Shown here one piece after another: positions 27,175 to 36,996 of a stretch of 46,555 nucleotides of DNA. The stretch is from positions 1-46,555 of the forward strand of contig NZ_JAFEUN010000022.1 of the NCBI RefSeq assembly GCF_016900895.1, written 5' to 3'. The notes beneath the pieces are model-generated. The model saw nothing but the letters and a program-made list of their open reading frames with translations. It had not been told where the DNA came from and searched no databases. The DNA is from Parashewanella hymeniacidonis (GTDB lineage: Bacteria > Pseudomonadota > Gammaproteobacteria > Enterobacterales > Shewanellaceae). The number at the start of each line of letters is the position of its first letter. Positions within the stretch are counted from its first letter, which is position 1. The translations under genes and the position numbers were made by a program.

Positions 27175-28539
27175 ATGGCAAAAAATAAAACAGCATTTGT
27201 TTGCAATGAATGTGGACAAGACTTTCCTCGTTGGCAAGGACAGTGTACTGCATGTAAAGAGTGGAACACGATTACAGAAGTTCGTTTAGGGTCGGTAAAG
27301 TCAACGACATCGAGCACGTTTTCTGGCTATGCGGGTGCTGGTCCAAGTGAAGTACAAACATTAAATCAAATTGATTTAAATGAGCTTCCACGAATCTCAA
27401 GTTCATTTACTGAATTTGATCGAGTATTGGGCGGTGGAATTGTGCCGGGATCGGCAATTCTGATTGGTGGTCATCCTGGTGCCGGTAAGAGTACTTTATT
27501 GTTGCAGACGCTGTGTCAGCTTGCTCAAACAATGCCGGCACTTTATGTGACTGGCGAAGAGTCTTTGCAACAAGTGGCGATGCGTGCTCACAGGCTAGGT
27601 TTGCCTACTGATAAGCTTAGAATGCTGTCTGAAACGAGTGTTGAACGTATATGTGATATCGCAATAAAAGAAAAGCCAAAATTAATTGTGGTCGACTCGA
27701 TTCAAGTAATGCATATGGCTGATGTTCAATCATCACCGGGCAGTGTTTCACAAGTCCGTGAGTCAGCGTCATACCTTACACGTTTTGCAAAGCAAGAAGG
27801 CATTGCAGTGATTATGGTCGGTCATGTCACCAAAGATGGTAGCCTTGCAGGGCCTAAAGTTCTTGAGCATTGCATCGATTGTTCCGTCATGTTTGAAGGT
27901 GACAGCGACAGTCGTTATCGAACGCTTCGTTCTCACAAAAACCGTTTTGGTGCGATTAATGAGCTTGGCGTTTTTGCGATGACAGAGCGAGGGTTAAAAG
28001 AAGTCGCTAATCCATCAGCTATTTTCTTATCTCGTGGGGAAGGTGAATCTTCTGGTTCACTGGTAATGGTGGTTTGGGAAGGCACACGCCCACTACTGGT
28101 TGAGCTGCAAGTGCTTGTTGATAATTCAACAATGTCTCACCCTAGACGTGTTGCTGTTGGTATGGATTCAAATCGTTTGGCTATGTTACTCGCAGTAATG
28201 CATCGACACGGAGGCTTACAAATGTCCGATCAAGATGTGTTTGTAAACGTAGTAGGCGGTGTTAAAGTCAGTGAAACAAGTGCGGATTTAACCTTGTTAT
28301 TAGCGATGGTCTCTAGCTTTAGAGGTAATATATTGCCTAGTGAGATGGTTGCTTTTGGTGAGGTAGGATTATCTGGTGAAATCCGCCCTGTACCCAATGG
28401 CCAAGAACGGTTGATTGAAGCTGCTAAACATGGGTTTAAAAAAGCGATTGTGCCAAAAGCTAATGTCCCGAAGAGTGCGATTCAAGGCATGGAAATTATT
28501 GGTGTGAATAAGTTACATGAAGCCTTAGATGCACTCTAA
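27175..28539 (+). CDS. radA: DNA repair protein RadA
   Basis: RadA (Sms) is a RecA-like helicase that promotes branch migration in recombination. In order, the 454-residue protein has a four-cysteine zinc finger (CNECGQDFPRWQGQCTAC), the Walker A motif GGHPGAGKST, Walker B around LIVVDSIQ, the RadA-specific KNRFG motif (HKNRFGAINELGVF), and a C-terminal Lon-like domain. E. coli RadA has 460 residues. It is divergent from the PlzC-like gene, and the 207-bp spacer probably carries both promoters. It follows serB as in E. coli. Confidence 0.97.
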   Translation: MAKNKTAFVCNECGQDFPRWQGQCTACKEWNTITEVRLGSVKSTTSSTFSGYAGAGPSEVQTLNQIDLNELPRISSSFTEFDRVLGGGIVPGSAILIGGHPGAGKSTLLLQTLCQLAQTMPALYVTGEESLQQVAMRAHRLGLPTDKLRMLSETSVERICDIAIKEKPKLIVVDSIQVMHMADVQSSPGSVSQVRESASYLTRFAKQEGIAVIMVGHVTKDGSLAGPKVLEHCIDCSVMFEGDSDSRYRTLRSHKNRFGAINELGVFAMTERGLKEVANPSAIFLSRGEGESSGSLVMVVWEGTRPLLVELQVLVDNSTMSHPRRVAVGMDSNRLAMLLAVMHRHGGLQMSDQDVFVNVVGGVKVSETSADLTLLLAMVSSFRGNILPSEMVAFGEVGLSGEIRPVPNGQERLIEAAKHGFKKAIVPKANVPKSAIQGMEIIGVNKLHEALDAL

Positions 28540-28548
28540 GTGGGGGAA

Positions 28549-28932
28549 TTAGCAAGCATAGGCTAATTTAGTATGCTCACGAATAAACTGTGGTAGTTCT
28601 CGATGAAGTAAATCTGTGCTACCACTGTTGAGCTCAACAAGTCTCTTAAGATGACCCATACTATCTACGTCAATTTCAACACAACATAAGCCAATATTGT
28701 TATTGCCGCTGTATACAACTTGAGTTTGCATTGAAATTTCTACATTTGAGTCCATTAACGATAGTGTTAATGTGTATGAAGAATCAGTAATTTCAAAATT
28801 TTCAGGAAGTTGTATTAATGCGCCATTCAAGCTGATGTCTAAAACTTGCGTCTTCCATAATTTAGGAAGTTGGACAATTTTTGCTTGAGCATTAAACAGT
28901 ACTCTAGAAAATTTACGTCTGTCGTTCATCAA
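28549..28932 (-). CDS. Single-domain PilZ protein
   Basis: This 127-residue protein consists of a PilZ domain alone. The RxxxR motif is R6-KFS-R10 and DISLNG occupies 32-37, so the c-di-GMP signature is intact. It converges on radA with a 9-bp gap and no visible terminator between them. It probably acts as a small c-di-GMP receptor whose partner is not evident. Confidence 0.88.
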   Translation of the reverse strand: MMNDRRKFSRVLFNAQAKIVQLPKLWKTQVLDISLNGALIQLPENFEITDSSYTLTLSLMDSNVEISMQTQVVYSGNNNIGLCCVEIDVDSMGHLKRLVELNSGSTDLLHRELPQFIREHTKLAYAC

Positions 28933-29055
28933 GTATCTCCCTACATCGTACTAATACTTTACCGAGTTATGGGTAGAAAATATAGCGAATATTTATAAGG
29001 ATAGATGATTTTAAAAAGCATGACCAAATTAATAGGCATTCAATTAAATTAATGA

Positions 29056-29466
29056 TTAGGAACGCCCCCTAGAATAGAAACTTAAAAGATCTTTCCAAGT
29101 AATGATCCCTGACAGTTTCCCTTTTTCAGTAACAGGTAAACAGCCAATGTTGTGCAACAGCATAGTTTTTGATGCATGATTTATTAATGCGCATTCGTCA
29201 ATGGAAATAGGACGTTTGTTCATAATTTGGTGAACCCGCTTTTTTAGCGTATTTAAATCTTTCATCGACTCAGAAAGTGAATCTAGGTGAGGGCTTAGTG
29301 CTCTATAAACATCGTGTTTAGATATAACGCCAACAAGTTCGTTTTCTTCTAAAACAGGTAAGTGGTGAAAAGGCGCTTGATCAAAAATCTCTTTGGCTAC
29401 CGATAGCCGGTCATAGAGATCAACCGTTGCAACTCTAGACTGCATGATTTCTTTTACTTGTCTCAT
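29056..29466 (-). CDS. CBS-pair domain protein
   Basis: A 136-residue protein made of two CBS motifs: VKEIMQSRVATVDLYDRLS ... HHLPVLEENELVGVISKHD and then IMNKRPISIDECALINHASK ... IGCLPVTEKGKLSGIITWKD. CBS pairs usually sense adenine nucleotides or related ligands and regulate other proteins. It has no fused catalytic domain. It lies on the same strand as the small PilZ gene, 123 bp upstream of it, so cotranscription is possible. Confidence 0.88.
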   Translation of the reverse strand: MRQVKEIMQSRVATVDLYDRLSVAKEIFDQAPFHHLPVLEENELVGVISKHDVYRALSPHLDSLSESMKDLNTLKKRVHQIMNKRPISIDECALINHASKTMLLHNIGCLPVTEKGKLSGIITWKDLLSFYSRGRS

Positions 29467-29604
29467 ACATACTCCTTGAATGGCATATATTCATATATCG
29501 GCTAAGGTTTTAATATCATGAGCTTTATTTGATATTTGATCATGTCATTTAACTGTCAAAAATTGCTGCTTTAATTATATAGTTACATTCAATGGAGCGT
29601 CGCA

Positions 29605-30816
29605 GTGCCTGTAAAAACGCCTTTATCGACAGTGTTAGAAAGTCCAGCATCTGAACAGAAATTTCATACAGCAATCGAGTATTCTAGACTCCTCATAAAA
29701 AAACGCTCTATAACGCCTAATGACGATGGTTGTCAGCGTTGGATAGCAGATAAGCTTAAAGCGATTGGTTTTCAAATTGAACATTACCAAAATAATGGTG
29801 TGACCAATCTTATTGCCAGTCGGGGAAAAAGAAGTGCAAATAAAACATTTGCGTTTGCAGGCCACACCGACGTGGTGCCAACAAATCAATTAGAACTTTG
29901 GAAGGTAAACCCATTTAGTGGATCAATTATTGATGACATGCTAGTTGGGCGCGGTGCTGTCGATATGAAAACCGCTTTAGCGGCAATGATCGCCGCAATG
30001 GAAGACGTTATTAACCAAGGGCATCAACCTAAAATGCAGTGGCAGGTATTGCTGACGAGTGATGAAGAAGGTGAAGCTGAATTTGGTACTAAGACCATTG
30101 TTGAAAGACTTACTGAAAGAGACCAGTTACCGGATTACTGCTTAGTTGGCGAACCTACAAGTGATATACAGACAGGTGATGTGATTAAAGTTGGGCGCCG
30201 TGGTGCTATTTCAGGCAAGTTAGAAGTGTTGGGCAAACAAGGGCATGTCGCTTACGCTGGAGTGAGTCGTAATGCTATCCATTTAGCGTCTGAAATCATT
30301 TTTGCTTTAGAGCACATAAACTGGGATCTAGGGAGTGAAGACTTTCCGGGGACGTCATTGCAAGTCACGTACATTAATTCTGGCGAGTTCACTGACAACA
30401 TTGTGCCGGGAAAGTGCGAAATCTGTTTCAATATTCGCTACAGCCATCGATATGAGTTAGAGGGTATTCAGCGTATTGTTACGAAAAAGATAGAATCTTT
30501 GCCCATTTCTGAAGCTGTTATACAGAGCTTACAAATTAATTGGGAACGGCATTGTACACCTTACTTTACCAATAACGTGGAACAGGACAGTTTGCTCTCT
30601 GTTGCTGAAACCGCAATTCATCAAGTTTCTGGAATATTTCCTCGACTTTCTACTTCTGGTGGAACGTCTGATGGCCGCTTCCTATCGAGTGCAAACACTC
30701 AAGTGCTCGAGTTAGGCTTACCAAACAAAACGATTCATCAAGTCAATGAAAGCATCTCAATTCACGAAATCATTAAGTTGTATGACATTTATAAACGTAT
30801 TCTTTTAAGTTTTTAG
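29605..30816 (+). CDS. dapE: Succinyl-diaminopimelate desuccinylase-type M20 enzyme
   Basis: DapE hydrolyses N-succinyl-LL-diaminopimelate in lysine and peptidoglycan-precursor synthesis. The di-zinc motifs are complete: GHTDVVP, GAVDMK, SDEEGEAEFGT with the catalytic glutamate, VGEPT, and TIHQVNE. GRRGAISGKLEVLGKQGHVAY and STSGGTSDGRF are DapE-specific. It has 403 residues, about 25 more than usual, all at the N-terminus before LLIKKRSITPNDDGC. The start is GTG at 29605 with GGAGCG upstream, and there is no internal methionine to shorten it. It stands alone. A second dapE elsewhere in the genome cannot be excluded. Confidence 0.85.
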   Translation: MPVKTPLSTVLESPASEQKFHTAIEYSRLLIKKRSITPNDDGCQRWIADKLKAIGFQIEHYQNNGVTNLIASRGKRSANKTFAFAGHTDVVPTNQLELWKVNPFSGSIIDDMLVGRGAVDMKTALAAMIAAMEDVINQGHQPKMQWQVLLTSDEEGEAEFGTKTIVERLTERDQLPDYCLVGEPTSDIQTGDVIKVGRRGAISGKLEVLGKQGHVAYAGVSRNAIHLASEIIFALEHINWDLGSEDFPGTSLQVTYINSGEFTDNIVPGKCEICFNIRYSHRYELEGIQRIVTKKIESLPISEAVIQSLQINWERHCTPYFTNNVEQDSLLSVAETAIHQVSGIFPRLSTSGGTSDGRFLSSANTQVLELGLPNKTIHQVNESISIHEIIKLYDIYKRILLSF

Positions 30817-31120
30817 TCTCTGTAATGTCTAATTAACATAATTTTACAGGGGGATTAAAAATTGTATTGTTAATTGAACAAAGTGAACGAGTTTAGCGGC
30901 TTTTTCGTAATGAGTTGTGTTCGGTTAGATGAAAATGCTGATAGTTTATTGTTCTTTAGTTTAATAGGCTATGTGGTTTGGTCGATATTGTTGGTTTTTT
31001 TATCGTTAGATCAGGAGTATATTGGCTATCATTGTTCAATTGGCAATACTACCTCTAGTCTTAAATAACAAATAGTTATCAATCTTTGACTATAAAGCTC
31101 TAGTAACGCAGGAGTCGTAA
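30817..31120 (+). promoter_or_regulatory. cydA upstream region
   Basis: About 300 bp without a convincing gene; the 64-codon frame at 30874-31068 has no family resemblance. A TGTTAATTGA word (30868-30877) and TTAATTAACATAATT nearby resemble ArcA boxes, which would suit cydAB. No clear FNR palindrome was seen. GCAGGAG lies 11 nt before the cydA ATG. Confidence 0.3.
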
Positions 31121-32719
31121 ATGATCCTTGATGAAGTTGTTGAGTTATCCCGTTTGCAGTTTGCATTGACTGCTATGTACCATTTTCTCTTTGTTCCGTT
31201 GACCTTAGGTTTATCTTTTATCCTTGCCATCATGGAATCTCTATATGTCATGACAGATAAGATGATATATCGAGATATGACGAAATTTTGGGGCAAGTTA
31301 TTCGGTATCAATTTCGCATTAGGCGTAACAACTGGTATCGCCATGGAGTTCCAGTTCGGGACTAATTGGTCATACTACTCGCACTATGTTGGCGATATTT
31401 TTGGCGCTCCTTTGGCACTCGAAGGCTTGATGGCATTCTTTTTAGAGTCGACCTTTGTGGGTATGTTTTTCTTTGGCTGGGATCGCCTCTCGAAAAGACA
31501 ACATCTTGCTGCGACCTGGTTAATGGCTTTAGGTACTAATCTATCTGCGCTCTGGATTTTAATCGCAAACGGCTGGATGCAAAACCCTGTCGGCAGCGTA
31601 TTTAATTTTGAAACGATGCGAATGGAGATGACCAACTTTGCACAGGTAATCTTTAATCCCGTTGCTCAAGTTAAATTTGTCCACACCGTTGCTGCAGGGT
31701 ATGTCACTGGTGCGATGTTTGTTCTCGCTATTAGCTCGTATTACATTCTCAAAAAGCGTGATTTACCTTTTGCAAGACGTTCATTTGCAATTGCAGCGAG
31801 TTTTGGTATGGCATCCATTTTGTCGGTTATGGTTCTCGGTGATGAATCGGGCTATGAAGTGGGTGAAGTTCAGCGTGTGAAACTAGCTGCGATTGAAGCT
31901 GAATGGCACACCGATCCTCCTCCAGCCGCATTCACAGTTGTTGGTATTCCCGACCAACAAGCCGAAGAAACGCATTTTGCCGTCAAAATTCCTTACTTAA
32001 TGGGGATCATTGCAACGCGCAGTTTCAGCCAAGAAGTTACTGGGCTCAAGGATTTAATGAAAGAGCATGAGGCTCGAATTCGACGAGGTATGAAAGCGTA
32101 TGCTTTGCTTGAGAAGCTTAGGGGCGGAGATAAATCCCCAGAAAACATAAAAGCCTTTAATGAATTTAAGGGCGATTTAGGTTACGGGCTATTGTTAAAA
32201 CGCTTCACTAACAAAGTCACTGATGCAACAGAAGAGCAAATCATGGCAGCTACCAAGGACAGTATCCCTCATGTAGCACCGATATTCTGGTCATTCAGAA
32301 TAATGGTCGCATTTGGCGTTATTATGTTAATCGTGTTTTCTGCGGCATTTTGGCAAAGCACCAAACATAAAATCGCTGAGAAAAAATGGGTATTGAAAGC
32401 TGCCTTATACAGTTTGCCGTTGCCATGGCTGGCTATAGAAGCTGGTTGGTTTGTGGCTGAATATGGTAGGCAACCATGGACAATTTCTGGGATCCTTCCA
32501 ACACACATGTCGGCATCATCGTTAAACCCCGGTGATATTTGGTTCAGTATTGCTACGATTACGGTGTTTTATACTGTATTGCTGATCATTGAAGTTTTCT
32601 TAATGAGGAAGTACATAAAAATTGGACCGAGCAGTTTAAAAACTGGTCGATACCATTTTGAAGATGAACAAAATACGCTAGGCGATAATAACAAAGCGCA
32701 GGAGCATCCACATGTTTGA
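31121..32719 (+). CDS. cydA: Cytochrome bd ubiquinol oxidase subunit I
   Basis: CydA carries the quinol site and haems of the high-affinity bd-type terminal oxidase in the inner membrane. The haem ligands are H21 and H188 in KFVHTVAAG, and M395 in FRIMVAFG. E101 and E109 of the proton path are present. The Q-loop has K254 and E259 in KLAAIEAEW, and the long-Q-loop insertion makes this the L-type. GRQPW near the C-terminus is conserved. The length is 532 residues (522 in E. coli). It overlaps cydB by 8 nt, an operon arrangement. Confidence 0.98.
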   Translation: MILDEVVELSRLQFALTAMYHFLFVPLTLGLSFILAIMESLYVMTDKMIYRDMTKFWGKLFGINFALGVTTGIAMEFQFGTNWSYYSHYVGDIFGAPLALEGLMAFFLESTFVGMFFFGWDRLSKRQHLAATWLMALGTNLSALWILIANGWMQNPVGSVFNFETMRMEMTNFAQVIFNPVAQVKFVHTVAAGYVTGAMFVLAISSYYILKKRDLPFARRSFAIAASFGMASILSVMVLGDESGYEVGEVQRVKLAAIEAEWHTDPPPAAFTVVGIPDQQAEETHFAVKIPYLMGIIATRSFSQEVTGLKDLMKEHEARIRRGMKAYALLEKLRGGDKSPENIKAFNEFKGDLGYGLLLKRFTNKVTDATEEQIMAATKDSIPHVAPIFWSFRIMVAFGVIMLIVFSAAFWQSTKHKIAEKKWVLKAALYSLPLPWLAIEAGWFVAEYGRQPWTISGILPTHMSASSLNPGDIWFSIATITVFYTVLLIIEVFLMRKYIKIGPSSLKTGRYHFEDEQNTLGDNNKAQEHPHV

Positions 32720-33851
32720 TTACGAAATGCTAAGACTGATCTGGTGGGTGTTGATTGGTGTGCTGTTTATTGGATTTGCTATAACTGATGGCTTCGATAT
32801 GGGTGTGGGTGCACTTCTCCCTATTATTGGAAGGGACGATGTTGAGCGACGAGTTATGATCAATACTGTAGCTCCGCATTGGGACGGTAATCAAGTGTGG
32901 CTGATTACAGGGGCTGGGGCATTATTTGCTGCATGGCCGATGGTCTATGCAGTAGCTTTTTCGGGCTTTTACATTGCTATGATGTTAGTGCTGTTTGCTT
33001 TATACCTTCGTCCGGTCGGGTTTGATTATCGTTCGAAAATTGAAGACCCTAAATGGCGCAGTGCTTGGGATTGGGCATTGTTTGTCGGTGGCTTTGTGCC
33101 ACCGCTCATTATCGGCGTAGCGTTTGGTAACTTACTACAAGGTGTTCCATTCACATTTGATGAGTTTTTGCGTGCAACTTATCACGGTAGTTTTTGGCAA
33201 CTGCTTAATCCGTTTGGACTGTTAGCTGGCATTGTTTGTGTTTCGATGTTCATGATGCAAGGCGCTTCGTGGTTGCAAATGAAAACAGAGGGTATGTTAA
33301 GAAGCAAGGCTGTAACAGCATCTCAAGTAAGTGCGATTGTATTAACCCTCTGCTTTGCAATCGCTGGATATTGGGTCATCAATGGACTCGATGGCTATGT
33401 GATTACTTCTAATCTTTCAACGGATGGGGTGTCTGATCCGAGAGTGAAGCAGGTTGCAATACAAGCTGGAGCTTGGCTACACAATTATGAGTTGTATCCA
33501 TTGACTAAACTGTTTCCAATTCTGGGGCTCGTCATGCCAATTTTGGTTATATTTTTGAGTCGCATAAATCGTTCTGGCTGGGCTTTCTTGTTCAGCTCAT
33601 TAGCGATTGCAATGGTGATACTGACTTGCGGTAGTGCAATGTTCCCATTTGTGATGCCATCATCCTTACAACCAAATTACAGCTTAACAATTTGGGATGC
33701 AACGGCCAGCAAAATGACCTTAGGTATCATGACTTTTGCTGCGAGTGTGCTCGTTCCAATCGTTGTGTGCTATACCATCTGGACGTACATCAAGATGTTT
33801 GGACGCATTGGTCGTAAGGACATTGAAGAAAAATCGACTTCACTCTATTAA
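32712..33851 (+). CDS. cydB: Cytochrome bd ubiquinol oxidase subunit II
   Basis: CydB is the second membrane subunit of cytochrome bd. The 379-residue length equals E. coli CydB. The N-terminal TDGFDMGVG and the segment [23 protein letters not shown] are the family signature. It overlaps the end of cydA and is followed 13 nt later by cydX. The cydDC exporter genes needed for bd maturation are not in this window. Confidence 0.98.
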   Translation: MFDYEMLRLIWWVLIGVLFIGFAITDGFDMGVGALLPIIGRDDVERRVMINTVAPHWDGNQVWLITGAGALFAAWPMVYAVAFSGFYIAMMLVLFALYLRPVGFDYRSKIEDPKWRSAWDWALFVGGFVPPLIIGVAFGNLLQGVPFTFDEFLRATYHGSFWQLLNPFGLLAGIVCVSMFMMQGASWLQMKTEGMLRSKAVTASQVSAIVLTLCFAIAGYWVINGLDGYVITSNLSTDGVSDPRVKQVAIQAGAWLHNYELYPLTKLFPILGLVMPILVIFLSRINRSGWAFLFSSLAIAMVILTCGSAMFPFVMPSSLQPNYSLTIWDATASKMTLGIMTFAASVLVPIVVCYTIWTYIKMFGRIGRKDIEEKSTSLY

Positions 33852-33864
33852 GGAGAGCATAGGT

Positions 33865-33978
33865 ATGTGGTATTTCACTTGGATATTAGGCGTTTTACTC
33901 GCTTGTGCTTTCGGTATCATCAATGCCTTATGGCTTGAGAATACTGAGAATATGGATAGAGAAACAGACGAAGATTAA
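33865..33978 (+). CDS. cydX: Cytochrome bd small subunit CydX
   Basis: A 37-residue single-helix protein beginning MWYFTWILGVLLACAFGIIN and continuing with ALWLEN, the classic CydX/YbgT pattern. CydX stabilises the haems of the bd oxidase. It starts 13 nt after cydB with AGGAGAG upstream. It is too short for many gene callers. The acidic tail (MDRETDED) is typical. Confidence 0.95.
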   Translation: MWYFTWILGVLLACAFGIINALWLENTENMDRETDED

Positions 33979-33984
33979 TTAGAG

Positions 33985-34018
33985 TAGAGCCCTGATTTAT
34001 TCAGGGCTCTATGTATTT
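33985..34018 (+). terminator. cydABX terminator
   Basis: The 11-bp perfect stem TAGAGCCCTGA / TCAGGGCTCTA with a TTTAT loop is followed by TGTATTTTG. The right arm overlaps the last codons and stop of the convergent acyltransferase gene. Confidence 0.85.
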
Positions 34019-35728
34019 TGCTTTTTTCTTAGGAATTAATTTTTCCAAATCTACCAAAACCAACCCGTCAATACAATCATTAAAGTCAGTATCTACGCCA
34101 AAATCGAGGAACTTGACGCCCCCAGGTTTACATAATTCTGAATATTGCTTAAACAGAGTTGGCACTGCTACACCTAATTCAGATAATGTCTGTTTTAATA
34201 TTCGAAAATTTGAATTGTAAGTATCTTTGTCGTTGGAACTATAGTCATACAATGTATCGAGACTTTGTTTTAATTCTGTTGTAATCATGTAAGGTGACTT
34301 TGAGTTCGCCAAACAAGTACAGGGTAAAAACTGAGTTTGATAAAAGTGAACTAATAAAGCTTTCGCTCGCTCAGGCAGTTGCCCGCTTAATGATACAGGC
34401 CCAAAAAGATAACGATATTGCGGATGTTTCTGTAAAAAGGCACCAATGCCGTACCATAAATATTCTAAGCTACGTTTCCCCCAGTATTTTGGCTGAACAA
34501 AGCTTCGACCAAGCTCCAATCCTTTTTCAAAATATGGGTCAAACTCAGATGTATAACTGAATAAAGATTGACTGTATAGCGCTTTTTGACCAATCCGTTG
34601 ATGGACATCGTCTACTTTTGCAAACCGATAAGCACCTACGATTTCTAAATCGTTTTTATCCCATAATATTAAGTGGAGATAAAATGGATCATACTTATCA
34701 GTATCACGGCGTTCTCCTGTTCCTTCACCAACGGCTCTGAATGCGATTTCTCGTAGCCTACCAACTTCACGCATAATTGGACTGGAGTCTTTGTGTTCAT
34801 AAAGGTAAATCAGTTTACCGTCAGCAGTTTCACCCAGTTGTTCACATTGATTAAGTGCATGTTGTAGGTCTGCACGAGACTCAGGATGAGCGATTGGACT
34901 TTGAGTGTTAAAGAGTCCTTGGCGATTTCGACCGACACGGTAGAGGTGATTTTTGAGCAGTTTTATTTTTACCTTAAGCGGAAAGTCATTATTCTTAAAT
35001 GCATCAATAGGAATAAGTTCGCCAATACGAATAGGCATGGTTTTCTTGGACTGTTTGAACATTTCCTTTACCAACATCAATGTGGCTAAAGGCTTATAGA
35101 TCATTGAAGCGCCATAGAAAGCGGCCGAGTTTTTTGCATCGGCAAACATAGGAAGTAATGGCGCATTACAAGTACAAGCCATTTTATAGAAACCTGACTG
35201 CCAACTGGTATCTCGAACACCCTGAGGTCTTAGTCTCGATACTTCACCAGAAGGGAAGATCAATACAGCACCTTCACTTTTTAGGTGTTCATGAATAGCG
35301 GTTAAATTTTGTTTGGGTGTGCCGCCAGTCATATTCTTCACTGGCAATAGAATATTATGAAGTGGTCCAAGCGCCATAAGGAGATCGTTGGCGACAACTT
35401 TAATGTCACTTCTTACTTTGCTGATGAGCTTAATCATGGCTAACGCATCAAGCGAGCCAATGGGATGATTAGCGAAGATAACAACACGACCTTCACAGGG
35501 AATATTTTCGATTTCAGTATTTGGCACTGAATAGTTGAAATTAAAACTTTCTAATACCTTTTCGACAAAATCCACGCCCGTTAAGTGAGCGTGTTGCATT
35601 GCAATTTCGTTGCATTCTTTTTCGTTTAACAGGTATTTGAGCATTGTCTTAGTCGGCTTAGCTAACCACGGTTTTTGCTCAATTTTCGGAAGGTTTTCTT
35701 TAACGACTTTATCTACAGTGAAAATCAT
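34001..35728 (-). CDS. olsF: OlsF-like bifunctional acyltransferase
   Basis: This 575-residue fusion has an N-terminal PlsC/OlsA-type O-acyltransferase and a C-terminal GNAT/OlsB-type N-acyltransferase. The first carries NHPIGSLD with H88 and D94, the HX5D spacing used by lyso-ornithine-lipid acyltransferases, and FPSGEVSR near residue 157. The second contains REVGRLREIAFRAVGEGTG and ELGRSFVQPKYWG, typical of OlsB and hemolysin-like acyltransferases. This domain order matches OlsF, which alone makes ornithine lipids in Serratia and in V. cholerae as I remember the literature. Ornithine is the likely but unproven head group. No Pho box was seen upstream by eye. Confidence 0.75.
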   Translation of the reverse strand: MIFTVDKVVKENLPKIEQKPWLAKPTKTMLKYLLNEKECNEIAMQHAHLTGVDFVEKVLESFNFNYSVPNTEIENIPCEGRVVIFANHPIGSLDALAMIKLISKVRSDIKVVANDLLMALGPLHNILLPVKNMTGGTPKQNLTAIHEHLKSEGAVLIFPSGEVSRLRPQGVRDTSWQSGFYKMACTCNAPLLPMFADAKNSAAFYGASMIYKPLATLMLVKEMFKQSKKTMPIRIGELIPIDAFKNNDFPLKVKIKLLKNHLYRVGRNRQGLFNTQSPIAHPESRADLQHALNQCEQLGETADGKLIYLYEHKDSSPIMREVGRLREIAFRAVGEGTGERRDTDKYDPFYLHLILWDKNDLEIVGAYRFAKVDDVHQRIGQKALYSQSLFSYTSEFDPYFEKGLELGRSFVQPKYWGKRSLEYLWYGIGAFLQKHPQYRYLFGPVSLSGQLPERAKALLVHFYQTQFLPCTCLANSKSPYMITTELKQSLDTLYDYSSNDKDTYNSNFRILKQTLSELGVAVPTLFKQYSELCKPGGVKFLDFGVDTDFNDCIDGLVLVDLEKLIPKKKAKYIEP

Positions 35729-35926
35729 AAATTCTGTCCCTAAGCAACGCTTTCGTGGGGTTGCTGTTGTGTGTTTTTATTGGGTGATAAAACTTGAACC
35801 TAAAAAACTCAGTTGAACGCTAAATCACTTTTTAAGCTTATGAAAGTAAGAAAATAATCTGATTAACTGTTATCACCTATTGGGTGAATCGCTCTACGCT
35901 CACAAGCTGGCTAAAATTGCCGTTAT

Positions 35927-36853
35927 CTACGTTAGAACATTTGCAAGTAGATTAACTACTTGCTGAACGTTCTGCCTTGCTACCGACAATTTTTTCTGCG
36001 CTTGAGAACGTACCCAACTAAGTTTTCTAGGTTGAATGGAAGAGTCGATCTGCGATAAAACTCGAGTGCAATTCCATTTGTCATCCCACTGAAGTAGTTG
36101 CAGTTCCCCCTGTTCTGTTTCGGCAATTAAAGTACAGTTTTCTATCCAATCACCATGATTGCCATAAATTATGTTTTCTTGTTGAATTAACTCTGGCTGG
36201 TGGATATGGCCACAAAATATAGCATCGACGTTTTGCTGTTTTGCATAACGAATTGCTGCTTGGTGATAGCGCTCGATGGCTTGCTGAGCTTTAGGAACTT
36301 TCTTTTTAATGTAACTGGCTAATGACCAATAAGAATGCCCAAAGCGTTTTCTTAGCCCATGAATAGAACGGTTTAAAAAGAGAAGAAAATCATACAAATG
36401 ATCGCCCAGTTTTGCGTAATATCGGCTTACACAAACTTCGGAGTCAAATTGATCTCCATGGACCATGAGCAGTTTTTTTCCTGATACCGTGCGATGCAGG
36501 AAAAAAGGATGAATCTCAATATTGGCAAAATTGAAATAGTGATAACTCTTTAATAACTCATCGTGATTACCCGGTATAAAGATAACGTTAGTATCAGATT
36601 GAGCAATTTCGATGATCTTCTGTAGAACTTTGTGGTGACTTTCGGGCCAATAAGGGCGTTTCTTTAGCGCCCATAAATCAATAATGTCACCGACTAAATA
36701 CAAATTATCAAATGTTGATGTTTGTAGAAGCTGCAATAAAAATTCAGCTTTGCAATCTTTACAACCAAGGTGAATATCGGACAGCCAAAAAGCATGATAA
36801 TGCTTTGCTTTTAAACTTTTTCCCTGTTCATGTGCTGTACTGCTAAACGTCAT
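35927..36853 (-). CDS. LpxH-like metallophosphoesterase
   Basis: This 308-residue calcineurin-type phosphoesterase has all metal-site motifs in order: SDIHLG near residue 30, GDIIDLW, GNHDE, HGDQFD and GHIHQPE. It resembles UDP-2,3-diacylglucosamine pyrophosphatase (LpxH) relatives but is longer than LpxH (about 240) and has a basic C-terminal extension. It is probably a paralogue acting on a lipid or nucleotide pyrophosphate. Substrate is not decided. It is on the same strand as the OlsF-like gene, 198 bp upstream of it. Confidence 0.8.
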   Translation of the reverse strand: MTFSSTAHEQGKSLKAKHYHAFWLSDIHLGCKDCKAEFLLQLLQTSTFDNLYLVGDIIDLWALKKRPYWPESHHKVLQKIIEIAQSDTNVIFIPGNHDELLKSYHYFNFANIEIHPFFLHRTVSGKKLLMVHGDQFDSEVCVSRYYAKLGDHLYDFLLFLNRSIHGLRKRFGHSYWSLASYIKKKVPKAQQAIERYHQAAIRYAKQQNVDAIFCGHIHQPELIQQENIIYGNHGDWIENCTLIAETEQGELQLLQWDDKWNCTRVLSQIDSSIQPRKLSWVRSQAQKKLSVARQNVQQVVNLLANVLT

Positions 36854-36941
36854 TGTTTATCCTAAAGCATGCATTTACACATAAAGGATAGACAGCGAAA
36901 TTTAAGGTTAAATTAAAATTTTATGACAGAAAAATGACAAT

Positions 36942-36973
36942 AAAAAAGCCCAAACATCATGAATGTTTGGGCT
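36942..36973 (-). terminator. Terminator of the YjiH-family gene
   Basis: The perfect 11-bp stem AGCCCAAACAT / ATGTTTGGGCT has a CATGA loop. On the minus strand it is followed by TTTTTTA, so it ends transcription of the gene at 36997-38412. Confidence 0.92.
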
Positions 36974-36996
36974 CGAAGGAATATTGATTTTAATGC

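Noticed and set aside
30874-31068. 64-codon frame upstream of cydA that might be a small membrane protein
   Set aside because: No plausible ribosome-binding site and no resemblance to a known small Cyd or leader protein; the region is better explained as the cydA promoter.
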